Shown here: piece by piece, positions 41,191-50,138 of the stretch
Layout: the number at the start of each line of letters is the position of its first letter
How positions within the stretch are numbered: position 1 is the first letter of the stretch
DNA from: Mycobacterium sp. KBS0706
GTDB taxonomy: Bacteria > Pseudomonadota > Alphaproteobacteria > DSM-16000 > Inquilinaceae
DNA length: 64,000 nucleotides
Direction: 5' to 3'
Assembly: GCF_005938675.2 (NCBI RefSeq)
Contig: NZ_VCCH02000035.1
Location: forward strand, 1 to 64,000
Position numbers and translations under genes: made by a program
Notes under the pieces: generated by a model
Databases searched by the model: none
Told to the model about the DNA's origin: nothing
What the model saw: only the letters and a program-made list of their open reading frames with translations

Positions 41191-41607
41191 TCAGTGGATG
41201 CTGGCATCGCCGGGGTGGGCGTTGAAGATCGACTGCACCAGCCCGGAGAAGCGGCGCGGGTCGTAGGGCTTCGACAGGATCGGCAGGTTGCGGTAAGCGG
41301 CCGGCAGGCTTTCCCGCGGATAGCTGGTCGCCAGGATCACCGGCACGCCGCGCTGCAGCAGGATGTCGACCGCCGGGAAGGCCGCGGCGCCGGACAGGTT
41401 GAGGTCGACCATGGCGCCGTCGATCATCTGGCTGCGCGCCATCTCGACGGCGCGCGAGACTGTCGTCGCCGGGCCGACCACGGTGCCGCCCCAGGTCCGC
41501 AGGGTCAACTCCAGGTCGAGCGCCACGATCTGCTCGTCCTCGACGATCAGGATGCGACGTCCGTGCAGGTCGACCGCATCCTCCGCTTCGCTGTAGAGCA
41601 ATCCCAT
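41191..41607 (-). CDS. Stand-alone response-regulator receiver
   Basis: A 138-residue single receiver domain with no output part. Seen: acidic pocket ILIVEDEQ, phospho-acceptor Asp in GAMVDLNLSG, the switch Ser in ILATSYP, and Lys in ILSKPY. The LATSYP region and the PYDPRRFSGLVQSI tail resemble the receivers that pair with HWE/HisKA_2 kinases. Such domains relay phosphate or titrate kinases. A kinase partner is not adjacent; the kinase at 1330-3006 is a candidate only by class. The 41608-41870 interval holds no gene that I can see. Confidence 0.87.
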   Translation of the reverse strand: MGLLYSEAEDAVDLHGRRILIVEDEQIVALDLELTLRTWGGTVVGPATTVSRAVEMARSQMIDGAMVDLNLSGAAAFPAVDILLQRGVPVILATSYPRESLPAAYRNLPILSKPYDPRRFSGLVQSIFNAHPGDASIH

Positions 41608-41870
41608 TCCACCTGTCCCGGGCTCGGCCGAGAGCGGGCCGTTCCTCCGGGTCCCTTCCAGTGTCGCTGCTGGACGCAGCGTGGACTCGTCATATCATCG
41701 CCATAAACACCGGATTCTTTGGCGGGTTCCCGAGATCGGCGTCGCTGCGACGGAATCTCCACGCTGTGCCGTGGAGGTACAGCCGGCTTTAACAAAGAAG
41801 AAACGGGCGGTTGGTACTACAATGCGCCCGTGAGAACGGGTGCGCGTACGGAAGGGGGCTTCGCGGACGC

Positions 41871-42944
41871 ATGCGCGCGTGGAAACAGTTTGTGGTCATC
41901 GGCCTGCTCGCCGCTGCGGCGGCGGGGGTGTGGCGCTATGCGCCGTTCCGGGCCGACGGCGCGATGGCGCCGCATGGCGGCCCGATCGCGGTCCCGGTGC
42001 TGCTGGCCCCGGTGCACACCGGCACGGTCACCGAGGCGATGGACGCCGTCGGCACCACCCGGGCGAACGAGGCGGTCACCATCACCGCCAAGACCACCGG
42101 CATCGTCGACCGGATCGAGTTCGAGGACGGCCAGGTCGTCCCGGCCGGCGCCCCGATCATCCGGCTGGACAGCGACGAGCTGGTGGCCACCGTCGCCTCG
42201 GCCGAGGCCGAGCTGCGCAACGCCCGCGTGTCGCTCGACCGGGCCGAGACCCTGTCGCGGTCGCGCAACGTCGCGCAGGCCCAGGTCGACACGCTGCGCG
42301 CCGATCTCGAGGTCAAGACCGCGGCGGTGGCGGCGCAGAAGGCGCGGCTGGCGGAGCGGGTGATCACCGCCCCCTTCGCCGGCACGCTGGGCATCCGCAA
42401 GGTCAGCCAGGGCGCTCTGGTGTCGCCCGGCACCGCGATCGTCACGCTGGACGACCTCAGCCGGGTCAAGGTCGACTTCAACCTGCCGGAGATGCTGCTG
42501 TCGCGCCTGGCCCCGGGCCTGACCCTCGAGGTCCACAGCGACGCCTATCCCGACCGCGCCTTCACCGCCACCGTGACCTCGGTCGACACCCGCATCGACC
42601 CGGCCACCCGGTCGGTCACCACGGTGGCGGAGATCGACAACCGCGACGGGCTGCTGCGCCCCGGCATGTTCCTGACCGTGCGGGTGCAGCTGTCGACCGA
42701 CCCCTCCGCCCTGCTGGTGCCGGAGCAGGCGCTGGTGCCGCAGGGCACCCGCCAGTTCGTCTATCTGGTCGTCGACGGAAAGGCGGTGCGGCGCGAAGTG
42801 ACGCTGGGCACCCGGCTGCGCGGCCAGGTGCAGATCCGGTCCGGCCTGGCCGCCGGGGATGCGGTGGTGGTCGAGGGCACGCAGCGGCTGCGCGACGGCG
42901 TGCCGGTCCAGGTGCAGGGGGCCGGCACGGCGCCGGCGACTTGA
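41871..42944 (+). CDS. RND efflux periplasmic adaptor (membrane fusion protein)
   Basis: A 357-residue adaptor with an N-terminal signal anchor (AWKQFVVIGLLAAAAAGVWRY), a lipoyl/barrel-sandwich pair (TKTTGIVDRIEFEDGQVVPAGAPI and AERVITAPFAGTLGIRKVSQGALVSPG), an alpha-hairpin between them (about 95-155), then beta-barrel (VDFNLPEMLLSRL) and membrane-proximal domains. It links the RND pump to an outer-membrane channel. No lipobox is seen. The pump gene begins one base after its stop. No TolC-like gene is present in the operon. Confidence 0.92.
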   Translation: MRAWKQFVVIGLLAAAAAGVWRYAPFRADGAMAPHGGPIAVPVLLAPVHTGTVTEAMDAVGTTRANEAVTITAKTTGIVDRIEFEDGQVVPAGAPIIRLDSDELVATVASAEAELRNARVSLDRAETLSRSRNVAQAQVDTLRADLEVKTAAVAAQKARLAERVITAPFAGTLGIRKVSQGALVSPGTAIVTLDDLSRVKVDFNLPEMLLSRLAPGLTLEVHSDAYPDRAFTATVTSVDTRIDPATRSVTTVAEIDNRDGLLRPGMFLTVRVQLSTDPSALLVPEQALVPQGTRQFVYLVVDGKAVRREVTLGTRLRGQVQIRSGLAAGDAVVVEGTQRLRDGVPVQVQGAGTAPAT

Positions 42945-42945
42945 C

Positions 42946-45900
42946 ATGGTCCTGTCCGACACCGCCATCAAGCGCCCGGTCTTCGCCATCGTCGTCAGCC
43001 TGCTGCTGGTGGTGCTGGGCGTCTTCGCCTTCCAGCGGCTGACCGTCCGCGAATATCCCAACATCGACCCGCCGGTGGTGTCGATCAGCACCACCTATGA
43101 GGGCGCCTCGGCCCAGGTGATCGAGAGTCAGATCACGCAGGTGATCGAGGAGGGCGTGGCCGGCGTCGCCGGCATCCGCACCATGCGCTCGACCAGCCAG
43201 GAGGGGCGCTCCAGCGTCCGGCTGGAATTCGACATCGAGCGCGATGTCGAGAGCGCGACCAACGACGTCCGCGATTCGGTCGGCCGGGTGATCGCCAGGC
43301 TGCCGGACAATGCCGACACCCCGATCATCCGCAAGGTCGACGCCGATGCCAGCCCGATCATCTACGCCACCCTGACCAGCGACGGCCGCTCGGCGATCGA
43401 GCTGAGCGACATGGCCAAGCGCTATGTCGTCGACCCGCTCTCGGCCGTCGACGGCGTCGCCCAGGTGACGATCGGCGGCGAGCGCCAGCCGTCGATGCGG
43501 GTCTGGCTCGACCGCAACGCCATGGCGGCGCGGCTGGTCACGGCGCAGGACGTCAAGGACGCGCTCGAGGCGCAGAATGTCGAGCTGCCGTCCGGCCGGG
43601 TCGAATCGAACGACCGCGAGCTGACGGTGCGCACCAACACCCGGCTGTCGACGCCGGAGGAGTTCGCCCGCATCGTGCTGCGCCGCGAGGGCGAGACGCT
43701 GGTGCGGCTGGGCGACGTGGCCCGGGTCGAGGTCGGCGCACGCGACGACCGCAGCGGCTTCCGCGCCAACGGCAAGCCCGCCGTCGGCATCGGCGTGGTC
43801 AAGCAGTCGACCGCCAACACGCTGGACGTGGCCGAGGGCGTGCGCCACGCCATGGACGCGCTGCGCCAGTCGCTGCCGCCGGATGTGCGGATCGAGATCT
43901 CCTCCGACGACAGCGTGTTCATCGACAAGTCGATCGAGGAGGTGTTCCTGGCCCTGGCGATCGCGCTGGCGCTGGTGATCGGCATCGTCTTCATCTTCCT
44001 GCGCAGCATCCGCGCCACGTTGATCCCGGCGGTCGCCGTGCCGGTGTCGATCACCGCCTCCTTCATCGTGCTGGCGGCGCTGGGCTATTCAATCAACGTC
44101 CTGACCCTCTTGGCCATGGTGCTGGCCATCGGCCTGGTGGTCGACGACGCCATCATCGTGCTGGAGAACATCAGCCGCCGGATCGAGCATGGCGAGCCGC
44201 CGCTGGTCGCCGCCTATCTCGGCTCGCGCCAGATCGGCTTCGCCGTGGTCGCCACCACCGCGGTGCTGACCGCGGTGTTCGTGCCGATCTCCTTCCTGCA
44301 GGGCAATGTCGGCCGGCTGTTCAGCGAATTCGGCATCACCGTCGCCTCCTCCGTGCTGTTCTCGGCGCTGATCGCCTTGACCCTGACCCCGGCGATGTGC
44401 AGCCGGCTGCTGCGCCCGGCCAATGAGGAGACCTGGCTGCACAAGGCGACCGAGCACGGCTTCGAGCTCTTGAACCGCGGCTACAAGGCGACGCTCGGCT
44501 TCGCCCTCGCCGCGCCCCTCCTGGTCTGCGCCATCGCCGTGGCACTCAGCCTCGGCGCCGTGGCGCTGCTGCAGAGCCTGCCGCAGGAATTCGTGCCGAC
44601 CGAAGATCGCGGCCGGGTGGTGATCAGCGCCACCGGGCCGGAGGGCTCGAGCCTGGACTATACCGGCGCCCAGCTGGTCCGGATCGAGGCCGCGCTGACA
44701 CCCTATGTCGAGGCGCAGGACGTCACCCGCCTGCTGGCCATCCTGGCGCCGTCCTGGGGCCCGACCGGCGTCAACCGGCTGACCGTGGTCGGCCAGATGA
44801 AGCCCTGGGACGAGCGCAGCCGGACGCAGCAGCAGGTGGTACGCGAGCTGGCGGCCAAGCTGGCCGGCATCCCCGGCATCCGCGCCGTCGCCATCAACCC
44901 CAGCGGCCTTTCCCGCGGCTCCGGCGCCCCGGTGCGCTTCGTCATCGGCGGCAACACCTATGAAGAGCTGATCTCATGGCGCGACAGGCTTGAGGACCGG
45001 CTGCGCGGCTCGCAGGTGCTGCGCAACCTGCAGGCCGATTACGACGAGACCAAGCCGGAGCTGCGCGTCGCCATCGACCGCAACCGCGCCGCCGATCTCG
45101 GCATCTCGATCCGCGCCATCGGCGAGACGCTGGAGACCATGTTCGGGTCGGTCGCCGTCACCCGCTACGAGGATGACGGCGAGGAATACGACGTGGTGCT
45201 GCAGGCCCGGGCCGAGGACCGGCAGACGCCGCGCGACCTGTCCAACATCTTCGTCCGCGCATCCGGCGGCACGCTGGTGCCGCTGACCAGCCTGGTGAAG
45301 CTGCAGGACGTCGCCGGGCCGGCCAGCCTGGGCCGCTTCGACCGGGTCCGCGCCATCACCTTCACCGCCAGCCTGGCCGACGGCGCCACGCTGGGCGACG
45401 CGGTGGACGAGATCCGCGCCGCCGTCACCGAGGCGCTGCCGACCGAGGCCCGCCTGTCCTGGGACGGCGACACCCGCGAATTCCTGGAGAGCAGCGCCTC
45501 GCTCTACATCACCTTCGGCACCGCCCTCCTGATCGTGTTCCTGGTGCTGGCGGCGCAGTTCGAAAGCTTCGTCCACCCGGTCACGATCCTCTTGACCGTG
45601 CCGCTGGCGATCTTCGGCGCGCTCGGCTCCGTCGCGCTGCTCGGCATGACCGTGAACATCTACACCCAGATCGGCATGGTCATGCTGATCGGGCTGACGG
45701 CGAAGAACGCGATCCTGATCGTCGAATTCGCCAACCAGCTGCGCGACGAGGGGCTGGACGTGCTGCAGGCGGTGCACGAGGCCGCGGCGACCCGCCTGCG
45801 GCCGATCCTGATGACCTCGATCGCCACCGCGCTGGGCGCCCTGCCGCTGGCGATCGCCACCGGCGCCGGCGCCGAATCGCGCCAGGCGATCGGCGTCGTC

Positions 45901-46062
45901 ATCTTCGGCGGCGTCATGGTCTCGACCCTCTTGTCGCTGTACCTGGTGCCGGTGCTGTACCGGGCCCTGGCCCGCTTCACCTCGCCGGCCAGCCGCACCA
46001 CCAAGGAGCTGGAGCGCCAGCTGCTGGTCCATCGCAGCGAGGGCTCGTCGCCAGCGGAGTAG
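42946..46062 (+). CDS. RND-family (HAE1) multidrug efflux pump
   Basis: A 1038-residue proton-driven exporter with 12 expected membrane helices and two large periplasmic loops. Features: SDTAIKRPVFAIVVSLLLVVLG at the N-terminus, REYPNIDPPVVSISTTYEGASA, the proton-relay helix 4 with VLAIGLVVDDAIIVLENISR (the two acidic residues), a second-half GLTAKNAILIVEFANQLRDEG, and a C-terminal PVLYRALARF. It forms a tripartite system with the preceding adaptor. Substrates, whether drugs, solvents or others, cannot be told. The regulator is not evident. Confidence 0.94.
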   Translation: MVLSDTAIKRPVFAIVVSLLLVVLGVFAFQRLTVREYPNIDPPVVSISTTYEGASAQVIESQITQVIEEGVAGVAGIRTMRSTSQEGRSSVRLEFDIERDVESATNDVRDSVGRVIARLPDNADTPIIRKVDADASPIIYATLTSDGRSAIELSDMAKRYVVDPLSAVDGVAQVTIGGERQPSMRVWLDRNAMAARLVTAQDVKDALEAQNVELPSGRVESNDRELTVRTNTRLSTPEEFARIVLRREGETLVRLGDVARVEVGARDDRSGFRANGKPAVGIGVVKQSTANTLDVAEGVRHAMDALRQSLPPDVRIEISSDDSVFIDKSIEEVFLALAIALALVIGIVFIFLRSIRATLIPAVAVPVSITASFIVLAALGYSINVLTLLAMVLAIGLVVDDAIIVLENISRRIEHGEPPLVAAYLGSRQIGFAVVATTAVLTAVFVPISFLQGNVGRLFSEFGITVASSVLFSALIALTLTPAMCSRLLRPANEETWLHKATEHGFELLNRGYKATLGFALAAPLLVCAIAVALSLGAVALLQSLPQEFVPTEDRGRVVISATGPEGSSLDYTGAQLVRIEAALTPYVEAQDVTRLLAILAPSWGPTGVNRLTVVGQMKPWDERSRTQQQVVRELAAKLAGIPGIRAVAINPSGLSRGSGAPVRFVIGGNTYEELISWRDRLEDRLRGSQVLRNLQADYDETKPELRVAIDRNRAADLGISIRAIGETLETMFGSVAVTRYEDDGEEYDVVLQARAEDRQTPRDLSNIFVRASGGTLVPLTSLVKLQDVAGPASLGRFDRVRAITFTASLADGATLGDAVDEIRAAVTEALPTEARLSWDGDTREFLESSASLYITFGTALLIVFLVLAAQFESFVHPVTILLTVPLAIFGALGSVALLGMTVNIYTQIGMVMLIGLTAKNAILIVEFANQLRDEGLDVLQAVHEAAATRLRPILMTSIATALGALPLAIATGAGAESRQAIGVVIFGGVMVSTLLSLYLVPVLYRALARFTSPASRTTKELERQLLVHRSEGSSPAE

Positions 46063-46152
46063 GAAACCTCGCCTCACTTCGGCGAATTTTTCGCCCCGGC
46101 TGCGCGGCTTGAGCGGCCGGCGTCGCACATCATCCGGCTCGATCTCCTTTAG

Positions 46153-46320
46153 TTCCCCCTCCCCTCGCGGGAGGGGGGTAGGGGGAGGGGGTTCTCTCGG
46201 CTTGATCCGGCCCAGGCCGTCGCAAACCGGCACCGATGGCGAGTTCGGCTCTCTACCCATACGCGCGCCGACGCGCGCAGCCCCCTCCCCCTGCCCCCCT
46301 CACGCGAGGGGAGGGGGGAC
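46153..46320. repeat. Pair of 41-bp C/G-rich inverted repeats
   Basis: TTCCCCCTCCCCTCGCGGGA (46153 on, to about 46193) is mirrored by TCACGCGAGGGGAGGGGGGA-type sequence ending at 46320 (46280-46320). The arms enclose an 86-base spacer with a GCGCGC-rich core. Each arm carries G tracts (GGGGGG-TA-GGGGG-A-GGGGG) that could fold as quadruplexes. It lies between the RND operon and the S41-like gene in an otherwise empty 371-base interval. Related to 6427-6458. Confidence 0.7.
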
Positions 46321-46433
46321 TCAAAAGGCATGTGTGAATGCCGTAGTGTGAACCGGCCGCGCCGCCCTGGCACACCTGTTGCAAGGCTCCTGACCGCCGC
46401 CCGATCCGGGCGGCGTTGCGTCGGGGGACGCCC

Positions 46434-47855
46434 ATGAAGAAGCGCTGGAAATTTGCGGCCGGGATCGCCGCCGCCTTGCTGGCCGTGCCGGCCGCCGCCT
46501 ATGTCGCCGTGGTGCGGCCCAATTACCCGCCCGTCCCGGTGCTGGAGGCTGCACCGCCGCGCAACCAGGCCGAGGCCGACCGCCAGGACCTGGAGCTGCT
46601 GCGCAAGCTGCCGGAGGTCGACCGCAGCTTCTCGGACGGCGCCCGCGAACGGTTCGACCTGCGGATCGAGGGGCTGCTGGCGGAGGTGGCGGCGGCCGGG
46701 CCCGCCGGCATGGACCGAGCCCGCTTCGAGACGGCGATCACCTGCGCCGTGGCGCTGGCCGGCAACGGCCACACCTATGTCCGCGGCGCCGCCATGGGCC
46801 GCTCGCTGAACACGCTGCCGCTGCGGCTGGTCTGGTTCGACGACGGCCTCTACGTCGTCTCCGCCCGCGAGGCGCTGGCCGACCTTCTGGGCGCGCGTGT
46901 GGCCGCGCTGGGCGGCCGCGCGCCCGAAGGCCTGGCCGGCGCGCTGCGCCCCTGCATCGGCGGCAACGACGTCCGGGCCCGGCTGCTGTCGGTCAGCCTC
47001 CTGTCCTCCCCCGCCGCGCTGCACGCCCTCGGGCTGCTGCCCGCGGCCGATGCCGCCACCCTCGCCTTCGACCTGCCGGACGGCCGGCGCATCGAGCGGC
47101 GGATCGAGGCCGATCCGCGGCCGGCGATCCGGGCGGAGGGCGAGGTGCGCTGGCCGGCCTCCGACCTGCTGCCGGCCGCACTGCCGGCGGATGACGGCCC
47201 CTGGCGGCATGTCCTGTCGGGGGTGGATGCGCTGCCGCTGTATCTGCAGCATGGCGACCGCGCCTATTGGCACGATTATCCGTCGCCGGACACGCTGTTC
47301 GTCGAGCTGCGACGCATCCGCGACGTGCCCGACGACAGCCTGGAGGCGTTCCTCGACCGGGTGCTGGCGGAGGCGGCGGAGCGCCGGCCGAAGACCGTAA
47401 TCGTCGACCTGCGCGCCAACACCGGCGGCGACTACATGCTGACCGCCGCCTTCGCCCGCCGGCTGCCGGACGTCCTGGCGCCGGACGCCCGGATCCGCGT
47501 GCTGACCGGCCCCGACACCTTCTCCGCCGCGATCTCCACGCTGGCCCGGCTGAAGCATTTCGGCGGCGGCCGGGTCGAGATCGTCGGCCGGCCGGTCGGC
47601 GATTTCACCGCCTTCTGGGGCGAGGGCGGACGGCTGACCCTGCCGCATTCGGGCCTCTCCATCCGCTACGCCACCGCCTTCCACGATTGGGGCCAAGGCT
47701 GCGGGCTGGCGCAGATCGGCAACTGCTTCTGGCTGAACTACCTGTACGGCGTGGCTGGCGGCGAATTGTCGCCGACCGTGCCGGTGCGCTTCACCTTCGC
47801 CGATTACCGCGCCGGCCGGGACGCGGACATCGTGGCCGTCGCGGCCGAAGACTGA
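46434..47855 (+). CDS. S41-peptidase-like exported protein
   Basis: A 473-residue protein with an N-terminal hydrophobic signal or anchor (KKRWKFAAGIAAALLAVPAAAYVAV). Residues 300-460 resemble the S41 (tail-specific protease) core: KTVIVDLRANTGGDYMLTAAFARRLPDVL, then the Ser-bearing GPDTFSAAISTLARLKHF and IVGRPVGDFTAFWGEGG. The usual catalytic lysine of the TfGKG segment is not at the matching place (GRPVGDF), so peptidase activity is uncertain. No PDZ domain is clear. It has GGGGGAC before the ATG and a terminator at 47894. Confidence 0.7.
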   Translation: MKKRWKFAAGIAAALLAVPAAAYVAVVRPNYPPVPVLEAAPPRNQAEADRQDLELLRKLPEVDRSFSDGARERFDLRIEGLLAEVAAAGPAGMDRARFETAITCAVALAGNGHTYVRGAAMGRSLNTLPLRLVWFDDGLYVVSAREALADLLGARVAALGGRAPEGLAGALRPCIGGNDVRARLLSVSLLSSPAALHALGLLPAADAATLAFDLPDGRRIERRIEADPRPAIRAEGEVRWPASDLLPAALPADDGPWRHVLSGVDALPLYLQHGDRAYWHDYPSPDTLFVELRRIRDVPDDSLEAFLDRVLAEAAERRPKTVIVDLRANTGGDYMLTAAFARRLPDVLAPDARIRVLTGPDTFSAAISTLARLKHFGGGRVEIVGRPVGDFTAFWGEGGRLTLPHSGLSIRYATAFHDWGQGCGLAQIGNCFWLNYLYGVAGGELSPTVPVRFTFADYRAGRDADIVAVAAED

Positions 47856-47893
47856 TCCGTCCCCTCCTCCGGGTTAATTCTCGTCAGGATCGC

Positions 47894-47912
47894 CCCCGCC
47901 GCCCCGGCGGGG
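47894..47912 (+). terminator. Hairpin terminator after the S41-like gene
   Basis: CCCCGCCG, CCC, CGGCGGGG followed by CTTTCC, 38 bases past the stop codon and before uppP. Confidence 0.6.
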
Positions 47913-47975
47913 CTTTCCAAAACCGCCGGCTTCGTTCACAAGCGAGGCGGCCTCGTTTCACCCCGGAGCACTGTC

Positions 47976-48770
47976 TTGGACTATCTGAGCGCGATCATCC
48001 TCGGGGTGATCGAAGGCATCACCGAATTCCTGCCGATCTCCTCGACCGGCCACCTGATCATCGCCGAACACTGGCTGGGCGCACGCTCGGACACCTTCAA
48101 CATCGTCATCCAGGCCGGCGCCATCCTGGCCGTCACCATCATCTACTGGCGCCGGATTCTCGACCTGGTGCTGGGCTGGCGCCGGCCGGAGAACCGGCAT
48201 TATGCGATCCGGCTGCTGCTCGCCTTCGCCATCACGGCCGTGTTGGGTCTGGTCGTCAAGAAACTCGGCTTCAACCTGCCTGAGAACATCCTGCCGATCG
48301 CGATCGCGCTTGTCGTCGGCGGTTTCTGGATGATCTGGGCCGAGCGGCAGGCGGCGCAGCTGCCCGACAGCCACAAGATCACCTGGCTGGTCGCCATCGT
48401 GGTCGGCCTGGCCCAGATCGTGGCCGGCGTATTCCCGGGCACCTCGCGCTCGGCCGCCACCATCTTCGCCGCCATGCTGGTCGGTGCCAGCAACCGGGCC
48501 GCGGCGACCGAATTCGCCTTCCTGGTCGGCATCCCGACGATGTATGCCGCCAGCGCCTATGAGCTGTACGGGCAGCTCAAGGAGGGCGGCGCGCATGAGG
48601 ATTGGGGCGCGCTGGGCGTGGCCTTCGTGGTCTCGACCGTCACCGCCTTCATCGCGGTGAAGTGGCTGCTGGGCTACATCCAGACCCACCGCTTCACCGC
48701 CTTCGCGATCTACCGGATCATCTTCGGGGCGCTGCTGCTGGGCGCGGTGGCGCTGGGCTGGATCGCCTGA
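47976..48770 (+). CDS. uppP: Undecaprenyl-diphosphate phosphatase
   Basis: A 264-residue polytopic membrane enzyme that dephosphorylates undecaprenyl diphosphate to recycle the cell-wall lipid carrier and confers bacitracin resistance. Motifs: EGITEFLPISSTGHLI and VFPGTSRSAATI. The start is TTG at 47976 with GGAG 8 bases upstream, giving the family N-terminus MDYLSAIILGVIEG. It is followed after 10 bases by the 143-bp inverted-repeat element. Confidence 0.95.
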   Translation: MDYLSAIILGVIEGITEFLPISSTGHLIIAEHWLGARSDTFNIVIQAGAILAVTIIYWRRILDLVLGWRRPENRHYAIRLLLAFAITAVLGLVVKKLGFNLPENILPIAIALVVGGFWMIWAERQAAQLPDSHKITWLVAIVVGLAQIVAGVFPGTSRSAATIFAAMLVGASNRAAATEFAFLVGIPTMYAASAYELYGQLKEGGAHEDWGALGVAFVVSTVTAFIAVKWLLGYIQTHRFTAFAIYRIIFGALLLGAVALGWIA

Positions 48771-48780
48771 CGGCCCGTCA

Positions 48781-48923
48781 GAGACCGCTTGGAAATGCGC
48801 TGGCGTGAGTCGGCTGGTGGTGGATTCGAGAACCGGCGCGCAGCGGACGTTTGAGTCCGTGAGCACCGGAAGCTTCGAGTCCGCCGTCAGACGGCCGCGC
48901 CAGTAGCATTTACAGACGGTCTC
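48781..48923. repeat. 143-bp element with terminal inverted repeats, copy 2
   Basis: The left end GAGACCGCTTGGAAATGCGC and the right end GCATTTACAGACGGTCTC are imperfect inverted copies (about 23-24 bp). It is about 88-90% identical by eye to 29421-29561, with one 2-base length difference. It lies between convergent uppP and the tyrosine-rich lipoprotein gene, and its last two bases are part of that gene's stop codon. Confidence 0.8.
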
Positions 48924-49389
48924 AGCGGTCGTTCTCGTGTCCCGGCCGATAGTAGTAGTAAGGATTTCGCGAAGCGCCCCGGGACGAACCGCGATCGTAC
49001 CGGCGGTTGTCACCATCGTAACGGCGGACATACCGACGGTTGTCGCCATCGTACCGGCGGCGATCGCCGTAGCCGCGCCGGTAGGATTGCCGGTCGTTGT
49101 CGTAGTAGCTGCGGCCGCTATAGGCGCGGCGGCTGCTGTAGTACCGCGGATAGCTGTAGGCGCGAGGGCTGCTGTAGTACCGCGGATAACTGTAGCCCCG
49201 CGAGTAGTAGCCACCGGGATAGCTGTAGCTCGGCCGGGAGGTGCGGTAGCCGTAACCGTAGCCATAGTCGTTATAGGCGTAGCTGCTACCGTATCCGTAG
49301 TCTCCCGGATAGGCGACGCAGGCGCCCAGGCCGGCCGCGGCCGCCAGGGCACCGATCAGGAACAACCGACGCAGACCGGTCGGGGACAT
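48922..49389 (-). CDS. Tyrosine-rich lipoprotein, second of a tandem pair
   Basis: A 155-residue exported protein. The signal peptide ends LGACVAYPG, which makes it a lipoprotein. The mature part is very rich in Tyr, Arg, Ser and Gly, with recurring YSYPRYYSS and RRYDGDNRRY units and a basic C-terminal third. No family is recognised; low-complexity tyrosine-rich proteins can crosslink or phase-separate at surfaces. It is a paralogue of the gene at 49464-49826: the signal peptides and 5' leaders match (shared GGAGTGTCAG ribosome site). Its stop codon shares bases with the 143-bp repeat. Confidence 0.7.
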   Translation of the reverse strand: MSPTGLRRLFLIGALAAAAGLGACVAYPGDYGYGSSYAYNDYGYGYGYRTSRPSYSYPGGYYSRGYSYPRYYSSPRAYSYPRYYSSRRAYSGRSYYDNDRQSYRRGYGDRRRYDGDNRRYVRRYDGDNRRYDRGSSRGASRNPYYYYRPGHENDR

Positions 49390-49405
49390 GAGCTGACACT
49401 CCTTC

Positions 49406-49421
49406 AGGCCGCGGGCGGCCT
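49406..49421 (-). promoter_or_regulatory. Leader palindrome before the second tyrosine-rich gene
   Basis: AGGCCGC, GG, GCGGCCT, immediately upstream of the ribosome site. The corresponding place in the first gene holds the different palindrome CAGCCCGCGGGCTG, so pairing rather than sequence is kept. Confidence 0.5.
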
Positions 49422-49463
49422 TGCCGCAGCCCGCGGCTGGACAAGCAACGACGGGCCGGCCGG

Positions 49464-49826
49464 TTACCGCCGGTTGCCCCGGTCGTCGCCGTAATAGCCG
49501 TAACCGCCGCGATAGCCGTAGCGCGGATAGCCATACCCGCCGCCATAGCCGTAGCGCGGATAGCCGTACCCGCCGCGATAGCCGTAATAGCGGGGATAGC
49601 CGTACGACGTCGGATAGTTGTAGTAGCGGGGATAGCTGTAGGCTTGAGGATAGGTGTAGTACCTCGGGTAGCTGTAGGTCGGCGCCGGGGCATAGGCGTA
49701 GTCGTCATAGCCGTAGGTGCTGTAGCCGGCATAGCCCACCGGGTAGGCGTAGCAGCCGCCGAGACCGACCGCGGCTGCGGCCAGGGCGCCGGCCAGAACC
49801 AGCCGGCGCAGACGGGTCCGAGACAT
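49464..49826 (-). CDS. Tyrosine-rich lipoprotein, first of a tandem pair
   Basis: A 120-residue lipoprotein (signal MSRTRLRRLVLAGALAAAAV ending LGGC). The mature chain is built from YSYPRYY, YGYPRYGYGGGYGYPRYGYRG units, nearly half tyrosine plus glycine. It lies 74 bases upstream of its paralogue in the same direction. GGAGTGTCAGGTC precedes the ATG at 49826. Surface or matrix function is only inferred from composition. The 49827-50138 interval upstream holds two leader hairpins and the divergent promoter zone of the RTX gene. Confidence 0.7.
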   Translation of the reverse strand: MSRTRLRRLVLAGALAAAAVGLGGCYAYPVGYAGYSTYGYDDYAYAPAPTYSYPRYYTYPQAYSYPRYYNYPTSYGYPRYYGYRGGYGYPRYGYGGGYGYPRYGYRGGYGYYGDDRGNRR

Positions 49827-49841
49827 GACCTGACACTCCAT

Positions 49842-49875
49842 CAGCCCGCGGGCTGGCGCCGCGACGGCGTCGCGG
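49842..49875 (-). promoter_or_regulatory. Two leader hairpins before the first tyrosine-rich gene
   Basis: A perfect 14-bp palindrome CAGCCCGCGGGCTG (49842-49855) just upstream of the ribosome site, then CCGCGAC, GGC, GTCGCGG (49859-49875). They could hide or protect the translation start. Confidence 0.5.
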
Positions 49876-50138
49876 CGTCCCCCCGCGGCGTGACGAATCA
49901 ACGCAGCACAGCCCGTCCGGTTCCGCCGCAGCAGAAGGGCCGGGCATGCGGGCGACGAACACACGGATGTCATAGTCTGCCGCTACGGAGCAGAGGTTTC
50001 ATCGGTCGAATCCAGATTTTGCAGGGACTTGGCACTGGCCGCTTTGGTCGGGCCGCCAGATTTTTCTCGAGCTTTCATCTCCGACCCACCGTTGCCGGGG
50101 CTTTCGTGAGACGCTGTTGCCCATTGGCGGTGCCGGCC

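Noticed and set aside
41789..41823. TTAACA and TACAAT as a promoter for the RND operon
   Set aside because: The hexamers are 23 bases apart, too far for a sigma-70 promoter.
46153..46320. C/G-rich inverted arms as insertion-sequence ends
   Set aside because: The 86-base spacer has no gene and no target duplication flanks the arms.
49644..50138. Upstream extension of the RTX gene to 49644
   Set aside because: It would run antisense through the tyrosine-rich lipoprotein gene and its leader; no RTX protein has such an arginine-rich N-terminus.
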